25,701 nt of DNA, taken from the NCBI GenBank assembly GCA_004556985.1, contig SFFC01000031.1, positions 1 to 25,701 of the forward strand, written 5' to 3'. Source of the stretch: Clostridiales bacterium. Lineage in GTDB: Bacteria > Bacillota > Clostridia > Christensenellales > Aristaeellaceae. The translations under genes were made by a program, and so were the position numbers. The notes under the pieces are model-generated. The model saw only the letters and a list, made by a program, of their open reading frames with translations. It did not search any database and was not told where the DNA came from. Shown here one piece after another: positions 1-6,342 of the stretch. Within the stretch, counting starts at the first letter, position 1, and each line of letters opens with the position of its first letter.

Positions 1-34
1 AAAAGCGGCCGCCCGCGAAGGACAGCCGCGCTTT
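1..34 (-). terminator. Intrinsic terminator closing the MacAB-like operon
   Basis: Read on the minus strand, an arm at 27-20 pairs fully (with two G-U wobbles) with an arm at 14-7 around a 5-nt loop. An outer AAAGC/GCTTT helix lies beyond a 2-nt bulge, and a short T-run reaches the window edge. In the plus direction the wobbles become A-C mismatches, so the minus direction is favoured. It lies about 50 nt after the stop of the second adaptor gene. The T-run may continue outside the window. Confidence 0.7.
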
Positions 35-83
35 CTTCTCCCCTGCAAAGGAGGAAATCCTGTTTTCCGGCCCTGCAAACCCG

Positions 84-1559
84 TCAGTAGACGACGGTCT
101 CCCCCGCGCTCAGGCCGCTGGCAATCTGCGTTTTGGAATCCGTCATCAGCCCGATCGTCACGCGGCGCTGCGTGCCGTCCGCCAGCGTGACGAAGTAGCC
201 CTCGCCATCCTTGGCAAGCGCATCCGTCGGGATGATCACGGCGCTTCGAATGGTCTGCACGGCAATCTCGCCCGAGACGTTCATCCCGCCGAGCACACGC
301 TCGTCGACCTCGCCCACGTCGATGTAGACGTCGTAGGTCGTCACGCCCGAGCCCACATTCCCAAGCGGCGCGATCTTTTCGACCGTGCCCTTGAGCGTCA
401 GCCCCTCCAGCGCGTCGACGCTCAGCGTGACCGCCTGCCCCGGCTCGACGCTGACGATGTCCAGCTCGTCCACGGTCAGCACGACCGTCATGCCGTCCGT
501 GCCGACGAGGGTCATCAGCTTCGTGCCGCTTGAAACGCCCGCGTCAAGCGCCGTGTCGACCGAGACGACCACGCCGTCGCACGGCGCGACCACCTGCAGC
601 GCTTCCCGCTTGCGGATGGCGGCGTCAAGCTCCATCTTGGCCTTCGCGTAGTCGCGCAGCACGCTGTCGTTCTCCAGGTACAGCGGGATCTCTTCCCAGA
701 CGATGCGCGCGAGCACGTCGCCGCGCCCGACCGTGTCGCCCAGCTTGACCGCCAGGCCCTTGATCGTTCCGCCGTAGGCGGACACCGCCATCGGCTTGTT
801 GATTGTAAGCATGCCCTCGCCGATTGCGCCCTCGTCCGCCGTCAGGATAGTCACAGGCGTGTCCATCTCAAATTCGTCGCTGTCGATCTGGATGGTGGCC
901 TCCGTCCCCCGGCGCGTCAGGTTGACCACCACGCCGATCGTCTCGACCTCCTCGCCCACGACGACCACCGTGTCGCCCAGATCGAGCGTCCCGCTCGTCA
1001 GCCCGCTGAGCTCGACCTTCATCCGTCCATCGGTGGAGAGCATCATCACGGCACCCTTCTCCCGGTAGACGGCCAGGGCGTCGTCGCCCGGCTCGATGTA
1101 AATCGCCATGATCTTGCCGTTACAGGGCGCGTAGATCGTAATCTCGTTGGAGAACTGGCCCAGCAGCGGCTCGCCCGTGTTGACGTCAAAGCGCGGCTCT
1201 CCGTCCTCGTCGTAGAGCTGGCGATAGACGACGTACTGCGTGTGCGTCTGCGTCGCCGTGACGGCGTCCTGCGCGTCGCTGAGCGCGCTTTCCAGCTCGC
1301 TGATCTGCGCATCCAGCACCTCGTCCCGCAGCGTCATGAGGATCTCTCCCTCGCGGACTGCGTCGCCCATCTCCTTGTAGATGGCGCTGACCGTGCCGTC
1401 CGTTCCGGCGTAGACGCCCGGCTGGCTGGCGGGCTGAACGCTGCCCGAGCCGTAGACCGTCCGCGTCAGATCGCCGGTCACGGCCTGCGCGCAGGCGCCG
1501 CAAGCCGCCATCAGCGCACCTATCAGCGCCAGCGCACAGGCGGTAATGCCTTTTTTCAT
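84..1559 (-). CDS. Second membrane fusion (adaptor) protein of a MacA/YknX-like ABC exporter
   Basis: 491 residues, counted from the ATG whose product starts MKKGITACAL; a longer in-frame extension overlaps the permease and is rejected. The N-terminus is a secretion signal with a plausible but not ideal lipobox (MAAC, Cys about residue 20), so it may be a lipoprotein. The body has the HlyD/MacA architecture: two biotinyl-lipoyl-like beta segments ending in conserved GD and GDDALAV stretches, a short helical segment, and a beta-barrel region. It is clearly paralogous to the product of 3531-5462, sharing the motifs GDDALAV, STDGRMKVE, DEFEM, NKPMAVS and YGGTIK. It is the last gene of the operon, 16 nt after the permease stop, with a purine-rich but weak ribosome site. 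In Gram-positive bacteria such adaptors help a MacB-type permease export peptides or resist envelope toxins; the substrate here is unknown. It lacks the long low-complexity insert of its paralogue. Confidence 0.85.
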   Translation of the reverse strand: MKKGITACALALIGALMAACGACAQAVTGDLTRTVYGSGSVQPASQPGVYAGTDGTVSAIYKEMGDAVREGEILMTLRDEVLDAQISELESALSDAQDAVTATQTHTQYVVYRQLYDEDGEPRFDVNTGEPLLGQFSNEITIYAPCNGKIMAIYIEPGDDALAVYREKGAVMMLSTDGRMKVELSGLTSGTLDLGDTVVVVGEEVETIGVVVNLTRRGTEATIQIDSDEFEMDTPVTILTADEGAIGEGMLTINKPMAVSAYGGTIKGLAVKLGDTVGRGDVLARIVWEEIPLYLENDSVLRDYAKAKMELDAAIRKREALQVVAPCDGVVVSVDTALDAGVSSGTKLMTLVGTDGMTVVLTVDELDIVSVEPGQAVTLSVDALEGLTLKGTVEKIAPLGNVGSGVTTYDVYIDVGEVDERVLGGMNVSGEIAVQTIRSAVIIPTDALAKDGEGYFVTLADGTQRRVTIGLMTDSKTQIASGLSAGETVVY

Positions 1560-1575
1560 CGCAACCGCCCCCGTT

Positions 1576-2829
1576 CTAGCTGTAATGCAGCGCATCGATG
1601 GGCTTGAGGCAGGAGGCCTTGTTCGCCGGATAGAGGCCGAAGATGACGCCGACGCCCATCGAGAAGGCGATGGCCAGCTGCGCAACGCCCAGGCTCATGG
1701 TCAGCGACATGCCGACGTAGTTTTCCAACACATGCATCAGCCCATAGCCCAGCACGAGCCCCAGCACGCCGCCCAGACCGGAGATGACGACGCTCTCGAT
1801 CAGAAACTGCAGCAGGATGTTGCGCCGCTTTGCGCCGATGGCCTTGCGGATGCCGATTTCCCGCGTCCGCTCCGTAACGGAGACGAGCATGATGTTCATG
1901 ATGCCGATGCCGCCGACCAGCAGCGAGATGCCCGCGATGCCGCCGACCAGCAGCGAGATGCCCGCGATGCCGCCGAGCATGAGCGAAAGCGTGCTCGCCG
2001 TCTCGTTGGCCGTCTCCAGCATCTGCGTCTGATTCATGACGGAATACGTGCTCTCGTTCTGGTATTTCTTGTAGAGGAAGCGCTCGACGACCTCCTGCGC
2101 CGTGTCGACGCTGAGCGAATCGACGGCGGAGACGTAGATGGAGGAAATCGTCGTGGATTCGAGCATCCGCTGCGCCAGCGTAAAGGGCAGCACGATGGAT
2201 TCATCCGAGCTGCCGGTCATCGAGGTGCCCTTGCTCTCCAGCACGCCGACGATTTTGAACTTTCTGCCGTCAATGTACACGGTGTTGCCCACGACGTTCG
2301 TGTTGCCGAACAGATCCTGCGCCAGGTCGACGCCGATGACGCAGACCGCGCTGCGGTTGTCGACGTCCGCGTCGATGATATAGCGCCCCTGCTCGACGCC
2401 CTGGTTGATGATGTACTGGTACGCCGGGAGCACGCCCATGACGGAGGCCGTCGTGTTTGTGCTGCCCGCCTTGACGGTCAGGCTGCCCGTGCAGGTCGGG
2501 GAGACGTAGGCGATGCTCTCGTCCTCCTCAAGCGCCAGGATCTCGTCGAGCTTCAGGATGACCGTGCCCTTGGCGCTGCCGCCCGGCGTCATGCCGCCGC
2601 GCATGGCGTTCTTGCCGCCGATGCTGCGCGTCATGATGTTGACCGTCAGCAGGTTCGTGCCCATCGAGGAGATCGACTCGGTGACCGACGCCGTCGTGCC
2701 CTGGCCGATGGCGACCAGCACGATCACGCTCATGACGCCGATGATCACGCCCAGCATCGTCAGAAACGAGCGCACCTTGTTGCCGGAAATGGCCTTGAAG
2801 GCCATGGAAATCGTCTGGAAGAGCTGCAT
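1576..2829 (-). CDS. MacB/YknZ-like ABC transporter permease
   Basis: 417 residues. An N-terminal transmembrane helix (about residues 20-42, containing LGVIIGVMSVIVLVAIG) is followed by a large extracytoplasmic MacB-PCD-like domain. Three C-terminal helices follow, with the family signature IMLVSVTERTREIGIRKAIGA between helices 2 and 3. This is the four-helix mechanotransmitter type (MacB, LolE, YknZ) rather than a channel-type ABC exporter. The start ATG overlaps the stop of the upstream ATPase gene by one base (TGATG), so the two are translationally coupled. Odd feature: the segment GGIAGISLLV occurs twice in direct succession at the start of transmembrane helix 2, because of an exact 30-bp tandem repeat (separate entry). 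Other family members known to me have it once. The reading frame is kept, so the gene may be functional with a lengthened helix. Confidence 0.92.
   Translation of the reverse strand: MQLFQTISMAFKAISGNKVRSFLTMLGVIIGVMSVIVLVAIGQGTTASVTESISSMGTNLLTVNIMTRSIGGKNAMRGGMTPGGSAKGTVILKLDEILALEEDESIAYVSPTCTGSLTVKAGSTNTTASVMGVLPAYQYIINQGVEQGRYIIDADVDNRSAVCVIGVDLAQDLFGNTNVVGNTVYIDGRKFKIVGVLESKGTSMTGSSDESIVLPFTLAQRMLESTTISSIYVSAVDSLSVDTAQEVVERFLYKKYQNESTYSVMNQTQMLETANETASTLSLMLGGIAGISLLVGGIAGISLLVGGIGIMNIMLVSVTERTREIGIRKAIGAKRRNILLQFLIESVVISGLGGVLGLVLGYGLMHVLENYVGMSLTMSLGVAQLAIAFSMGVGVIFGLYPANKASCLKPIDALHYS
1906..1965. repeat. Exact 30-bp tandem duplication inside the permease gene
   Basis: Two identical 30-bp units (1906-1935 and 1936-1965), with identity continuing from 1905 and into a third partial copy to 1976. 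The total repeat tract is 1905-1976. It adds ten residues (GGIAGISLLV) to transmembrane helix 2 without changing frame. The partial third copy reflects the natural GGIG sequence that follows, which probably seeded slippage. Confidence 0.95.
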
Positions 2830-3518
2830 CAGATCACCACCTCGCCTTCCCCGGCGGGCTCGAGCACCCTGCCGTCGTGGATATGGATGGCCCGGGGCGT
2901 CTGCGCCGCGATCTTCGCGTCGTGCGTGATGAGGACGATCGTATTGCCGGCCTCATGCAGCTCATGAAACAGGTTCATGACCTCCGCGCCGGTCTTGGAA
3001 TCGAGGTTGCCCGTTGGCTCGTCCGCCAGGATCAGCGTGGGATTGCCCGCCAGCGCGCGGGCGATAGCCACGCGCTGCTGCTGGCCACCAGAGAGCTCCG
3101 TCGGCTTGTGGTTCATACGCTCGAGCAAGCCGACGCGCCGGAGCACCTCCTCGCTGCGCTCATGCCGCCTGCGCACGGACACGCCCTGATAGATGAGCGG
3201 CAGCTCGACGTTCTCCCGCGCCGTCAGCTTGGGCAGCAGATTGAACTGCTGAAAGACGAAGCCGATCTTCTTGCCGCGGATGGTCGCCAGCTCATCCTCG
3301 CTGTAATCGGAGATCTCCTGGCCGTCGAAGATGTAGGTACCCTCGTCCGCCGTATCCAGGCAGCCGATGATGTTCATCAGCGTCGATTTGCCCGAGCCGG
3401 AGGGACCGATGATGGAGACGAACTCATGCGGCTTGATGTGGATGTCCACGCCATCGAGCGCCGCCACGACATTGTCGCCCATGCGGTATTCCTTGCGGAT
3501 TCCCTGCATTATGATCAT
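2829..3518 (-). CDS. MacB/LolD/YknY-like ABC transporter ATP-binding protein
   Basis: 229 residues, the usual length for a stand-alone ATPase of the MacB/LolD family. Visible motifs: Walker A GPSGSGKST near residue 40, Q-loop VFQQFNLLP, signature LSGGQQQRVAIARAL, Walker B LILADEPTGNLD, and a switch histidine in LITHD. It hydrolyses ATP in the cytoplasm to drive the permease encoded immediately downstream, with which it overlaps by one base. The start at 3518 is chosen because AAAGGAGG lies 6 nt upstream. That site overlaps the stop codon of the first adaptor gene, so the two genes are coupled (12-nt gap). An ATG three codons later is less well spaced. Confidence 0.95.
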   Translation of the reverse strand: MIIMQGIRKEYRMGDNVVAALDGVDIHIKPHEFVSIIGPSGSGKSTLMNIIGCLDTADEGTYIFDGQEISDYSEDELATIRGKKIGFVFQQFNLLPKLTARENVELPLIYQGVSVRRRHERSEEVLRRVGLLERMNHKPTELSGGQQQRVAIARALAGNPTLILADEPTGNLDSKTGAEVMNLFHELHEAGNTIVLITHDAKIAAQTPRAIHIHDGRVLEPAGEGEVVI

Positions 3519-3530
3519 GCCGCGCCTCCT

Positions 3531-5462
3531 TTAAAACCCGAAGCCCATCATGCCGGGCGCGCCGCCGCCCATATTGCCGCCGCGGTTGTTGCCGTCCCAG
3601 ATGTTTGTGGAGGAGGAGGACGAGCTCGCCGTATAGAGAATCACGTCTCCCTCGCTCACGCCCGAGAGAATCTCCGCATAATCGTCGTTCTGCAGTCCCG
3701 TTTCCACCTGAACGAGCGTGCCCGTGAGCTGCGCTCCGGTTTCCACGCCCTCATAGAGCCAGGCCATGAGCCGGCGATACGCCTCGCTCAGGAAGCTGCT
3801 CTCCGCTTCGGCGGTCTGCGCGCCGGTCGGCGCAGCGCTCTCCGCCGCGCCTTCCGTCTCCGTGGTCTGCGGCGCGCCGCGCGTGCCTCGCCCGCCGGTC
3901 TGTCCCTCCGGCGGCATGTCTCCCGCAGGCATGTCTCCCGAGGGCATGTCGCCTGTGGGCATACTCTGCACGCCGCGCTCCGGGCGCGTGCCGGAGGCAT
4001 TGCTGCCTCGAGCGGAGGACATCATCTGGCTCGCGGCAACAGCCTGGCCATTGTCGTCAGCAACCATCACATAGGTCTGGTTGTTGATGGTCATGATCGC
4101 CTCGACCGGGACGTAGAGCGCATCCTCCTTGGAGGCCACCTGAATCTCGCCCGTCGCGTTCATGCCCGAGCGCACGCCCGTGCCGTTCGCGTCAAAGCTC
4201 AGCTCGACGTCGTAGGTCGTCACGCCGCCGGAATTCGTGCCGACCGGCGCGATCTTGTAGACCTCGCCCTCCAGCTCGACGTCGCTGAGCGCGTCGACGG
4301 TGATCGTCACCTTCTGCCCCTGCTCGACGGAGACGACGTCCAGTTCGTCCACCGCGATGGTCAAGCTCATGTCCTCGCCCTGAAGAATGGAGCCGAGCAG
4401 CGTGCCGGAGGTGATCTCGTCGCCCTCGCTGACGTTGAGCGTCGCGATCTGCCCGTCGCAGGGCGCGAGGATGATCAGGCTCTCGCGCTGCGCCTTGGCG
4501 TCCGCAAGCTCCTTGGCTGCACCCCCGCGCTGCAGGCGCAGGTTTTCAAGCGTCAGCGTCAGCGGGGAATCCTCCAGGGTGAAGAGCGTGTCCTTGCGCT
4601 TAACCTCCTGGCCGACCGTCACGCGGACGGACTTGATCGTTCCGCCATAGGAGGAGACCGCCATCGGCTTGTTGACCTCCATCGTGCCCTTGCCCAGCAC
4701 CTCGCCGCTCTGCGTAACGATGGAAACCTCGGCGCCCATCTCAAACTCATCGCTCAGGATGGTGACGGTCGCGTGGGTACCCTGCCGGGTCAGGTCGGTG
4801 ATCGTGCCGGTCGTGTTGATGCCGATACCCTGCACGAGCACGGTCTCGCCGAGCGACGCGTTCATGCTCGTCTGCTCGCTGTCAAACTCGACCTTCATCC
4901 GGCCGTCCGTCGAGATGATCGCCAGCGCGCCCTCCCGGCGGAAGACGGCCAGCGCGTCGTCCCCCGCCTCGGCGTAGACCGCCATGAGGCGGCCCGCCGC
5001 CGGCGCGACGATGCTGGTCACCTTGGAGCCGGCCGCCGTGCCCGTGATCGTGTCATCGAGCTCCCAGAGCGAAAACTCCAGATCGGTGATCGTGTCGTCC
5101 AGCTCGTCGTTGGTGATGACGGCGAGGATGTCCCCCGCCTTGACCTCGTCGCCGATGGCGACGCGCAGCTCGGTCAGCGTGCCGTCCGCCTCCGCGAGGA
5201 GATTGGGCTGGTTGACCGCGGAGGTCGTGCCCGTGCCATAGACGGTCTCCTCCATCGCGCCGCGCAGGACGACGCCCTGCGACAGGCTCTCGCTGTCCGC
5301 GCTGCTTTCCGCTTGCTTGCCGATATATGCCTTGAGCAGGAAGAGAGCCGCACCTGCCAGAATGACAAGCAGCAGCAGGATCCTGATGATCCGCTTGACC
5401 GCCTTTTTGACGCGACCCTTTTTCTTTTTGCGCACGGGCTTTACCGCTTCTGTTTCGCTCAT
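3531..5462 (-). CDS. First membrane fusion (adaptor) protein of the MacA/YknX-like exporter, with low-complexity insert
   Basis: 643 residues, much longer than a typical MacA/YknX adaptor (about 370-400). The start MSETEAVKP is chosen for GGAGG about 9 nt upstream; the in-frame extension lacks this. A Lys/Arg-rich cytoplasmic N-terminus (residues 5-25) precedes one transmembrane helix (about 26-46). HlyD-type lipoyl/beta-barrel domains follow, with GDDALAV, STDGRMKVE and NKPMAVS as in the paralogue at 84-1559. From about residue 478 to 560 there is a Pro/Gly/Ala/Glu/Met-rich insert with three GDMP units. The last adaptor strand (SGVSEGDVILY) then resumes, and the protein ends in a Ser run and a Gly/Met-rich tail. 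First gene of the adaptor-ATPase-permease-adaptor operon. No outer-membrane partner is encoded nearby, consistent with a monoderm cell. Confidence 0.88.
   Translation of the reverse strand: MSETEAVKPVRKKKKGRVKKAVKRIIRILLLLVILAGAALFLLKAYIGKQAESSADSESLSQGVVLRGAMEETVYGTGTTSAVNQPNLLAEADGTLTELRVAIGDEVKAGDILAVITNDELDDTITDLEFSLWELDDTITGTAAGSKVTSIVAPAAGRLMAVYAEAGDDALAVFRREGALAIISTDGRMKVEFDSEQTSMNASLGETVLVQGIGINTTGTITDLTRQGTHATVTILSDEFEMGAEVSIVTQSGEVLGKGTMEVNKPMAVSSYGGTIKSVRVTVGQEVKRKDTLFTLEDSPLTLTLENLRLQRGGAAKELADAKAQRESLIILAPCDGQIATLNVSEGDEITSGTLLGSILQGEDMSLTIAVDELDVVSVEQGQKVTITVDALSDVELEGEVYKIAPVGTNSGGVTTYDVELSFDANGTGVRSGMNATGEIQVASKEDALYVPVEAIMTINNQTYVMVADDNGQAVAASQMMSSARGSNASGTRPERGVQSMPTGDMPSGDMPAGDMPPEGQTGGRGTRGAPQTTETEGAAESAAPTGAQTAEAESSFLSEAYRRLMAWLYEGVETGAQLTGTLVQVETGLQNDDYAEILSGVSEGDVILYTASSSSSSTNIWDGNNRGGNMGGGAPGMMGFGF
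3913..3957. repeat. Three 15-bp tandem units encoding GDMPx repeats
   Basis: Units begin with GGCATGTC at 3913, 3928 and 3943 (plus strand), and a degenerate fourth starts at 3958. They encode the GDMP-x pentapeptides of the adaptor's low-complexity insert and keep the frame, as expected for slippage-prone in-frame repeats. Confidence 0.85.
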
Positions 5463-5502
5463 TGACGTATTCCTCCGCTCCTGGTTTTCTTGGAATGCCG
5501 TC

Positions 5503-5547
5503 ATTATAAAGGAACATTTTGCCAAGATTATGGCGCGAACAGGAACA
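5503..5547 (-). promoter_or_regulatory. Probable regulated promoter of the transporter operon
   Basis: A perfect TATAAT lies at 5508-5503 (minus strand), about 40 nt before the adaptor start codon. No -35 hexamer resembling TTGACA is found 16-18 nt upstream. Instead the motif TGTTC occurs three times on the minus strand (5547-5543, 5541-5537, 5516-5512), two of them 6 nt apart. A good -10 with a poor -35 flanked by repeats suggests activator dependence. No regulator gene lies in the window. Confidence 0.45.
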
Positions 5548-5731
5548 AGTCACGACCGATCGGCCGGTGGCCGCTCCACTTCCAAGCCGCCTTGCACAGA
5601 GTTCTACCCTGCCGCATGGAGTCCCGGTTTTCTGCATACAGACCGGCATGCTGCCGGCGGCATCACCGGCAAAGGTCTGTAAATCCCGCTGCTTTACGCC
5701 CGAGGCCGTTGCCTTGCGTGTGGATTTCCAT
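5548..5731. other. Non-coding spacer with a possible folded element at 5638-5680
   Basis: Part of the 324-base gene-free stretch 5463-5786. I see no gene here. ACAGACC at 5638-5644 and GGTCTGT at 5674-5680 are perfect inverted repeats. They enclose two further GC-rich inverted repeats (CCGGCA/TGCCGG and GCCGG/CCGGC, which overlap each other). It could fold on either strand. No known RNA family is recognised. Confidence 0.3.
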
Positions 5732-5765
5732 AACAAAAAAGCCCTCACGCCAAAGGCGCGAGGAC
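5732..5765 (-). terminator. Intrinsic terminator after the zinc-ribbon gene
   Basis: On the minus strand CCTCGCGCC pairs with GGCGTGAGG (one G-U) around a TTT loop, extended by two outer pairs, and is followed by GCTTTTTTG. It begins 22 nt after the zinc-ribbon stop codon and separates that unit from the transporter operon. Confidence 0.85.
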
Positions 5766-5786
5766 TTGTTCATCTTCAATTGCGAA

Positions 5787-6083
5787 TCAATAGCGGGACG
5801 CGCGGCGCGCGGCGTAGCACTCGCTGCAATAGATGGGTCGGTCGTTCTTCGGGATGAAAGGCACGCGAGTCGGGGCGCCACACTGCGCACAGGTGGTCTC
5901 GTACATTTCGCGCTGCTGAGCCTCACCGGTAGCCGGGCGGCTGTTCTTACGGGCGATGCGGCAGGCCTTGCAGCGAGTCGGCTCATTCTGGAAGCCCTTC
6001 TCCGCATAGAACTCCTGCTCACCCGCGGTGAACACAAATTCCTGGCCACAGTCTTTGCAGGTCAACGTCTTGTCCTGATACAT
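5787..6083 (-). CDS. Small double zinc-ribbon protein
   Basis: 98 residues from MYQDKTLTC, chosen because GGAGGGG lies 8 nt upstream and the conserved family start is there. Two Cys4 sites are visible: C9-C12/C38-C41 and C65-C68/C86-C89. Both are CxxC pairs typical of the zinc-ribbon proteins common in Clostridia. The spacer of the first ribbon (GQEFVFTAGEQEFYAEKGF) is characteristic of this family. The function is unknown; nucleic-acid or ribosome binding is a reasonable guess, not shown here. It stands directly after the structured RNA downstream of comF, where many related bacteria have raiA. A terminator-like hairpin ends 9 nt before its ribosome site, so its expression may depend on readthrough. 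It is followed by a strong terminator. Confidence 0.85.
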   Translation of the reverse strand: MYQDKTLTCKDCGQEFVFTAGEQEFYAEKGFQNEPTRCKACRIARKNSRPATGEAQQREMYETTCAQCGAPTRVPFIPKNDRPIYCSECYAARRASRY

Positions 6084-6099
6084 GGGATATTCCCCTCCG

Positions 6100-6128
6100 A
6101 AAAAAATAGAGATTGGCATGATCCAACC
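6100..6128 (-). terminator. Terminator/attenuator hairpin at the end of the comF-linked RNA
   Basis: On the minus strand GGTTGG (6128-6123) pairs with CCAATC (6116-6111) around a 6-nt loop. After TCTA comes a run of seven T (6106-6100), and the ribosome site of the zinc-ribbon gene follows at once. The 5' arm shares four bases (GGTT) with the 3' strand of the closing helix of the upstream RNA, so the two helices cannot form together. Confidence 0.6.
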
Positions 6129-6342
6129 GGCTGACCTGGTCTTTGACCCCACACTCGCCGCCTGGAGCGTTCGCTCATACGCGTTCACCGCGCCCCACTA
6201 CTGACCCTCTCAGAATCGCTTCTGGACGGACTTACCTCTAAGCCGCACCATGCTCCCCGGCGCTTTGGCCGGATTACGTGGATCGCTTCGCCTGCGACTG
6301 GCATCGACTTTCAACCACAGACCCGTCACAATTTTCCCGGTT
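6125..6342 (-). ncRNA. Structured RNA after comF, candidate raiA-motif RNA
   Basis: A 218-nt minus-strand segment with dense, mutually compatible helices. A closing helix is AACCGG (6342-6337) with CCGGTT (6130-6125). Inside it are GTGG/CCAC (6318-6315 with 6281-6278), TCGC/GCGA (6297-6294 with 6286-6283), CCGGC/GCCGG (6272-6268 with 6261-6257) and GGCTT/AAGTC (6244-6240 with 6233-6229). A 5-bp hairpin is capped by a GCGA GNRA tetraloop (6224-6211). GAGC-GAAC-GCTC (6176-6165) and GGTC-AAA-GACC (6148-6138) complete the set. Single-stranded purine-rich stretches such as GAACGCGTATGAGCGAAC look conserved in style. From established knowledge, raiA-motif RNAs lie between comFC and raiA in Bacillota, and their loss impairs sporulation and aggregation in Clostridium acetobutylicum. 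I infer the family from position and fold, not from an alignment. The ends are approximate. Confidence 0.62.

Noticed and set aside
2877..5465. 862-codon open frame on the plus strand
   Set aside because: It lies antisense to the adaptor and ATPase genes, with a His/Arg/Ala-rich composition typical of the reverse frame of GC-rich coding DNA. It shows no domain and no ribosome site.
6125..6342. RNase P RNA or SRP RNA as identity of the structured RNA
   Set aside because: AGAGGTAAGTCCGTCC recalls the RNase P GAGGAAAGTCC motif, but the matching 3' core and ANAGNNNA elements are absent and the segment is too short. The SRP GGAAG/GCAG asymmetric loop is not found.
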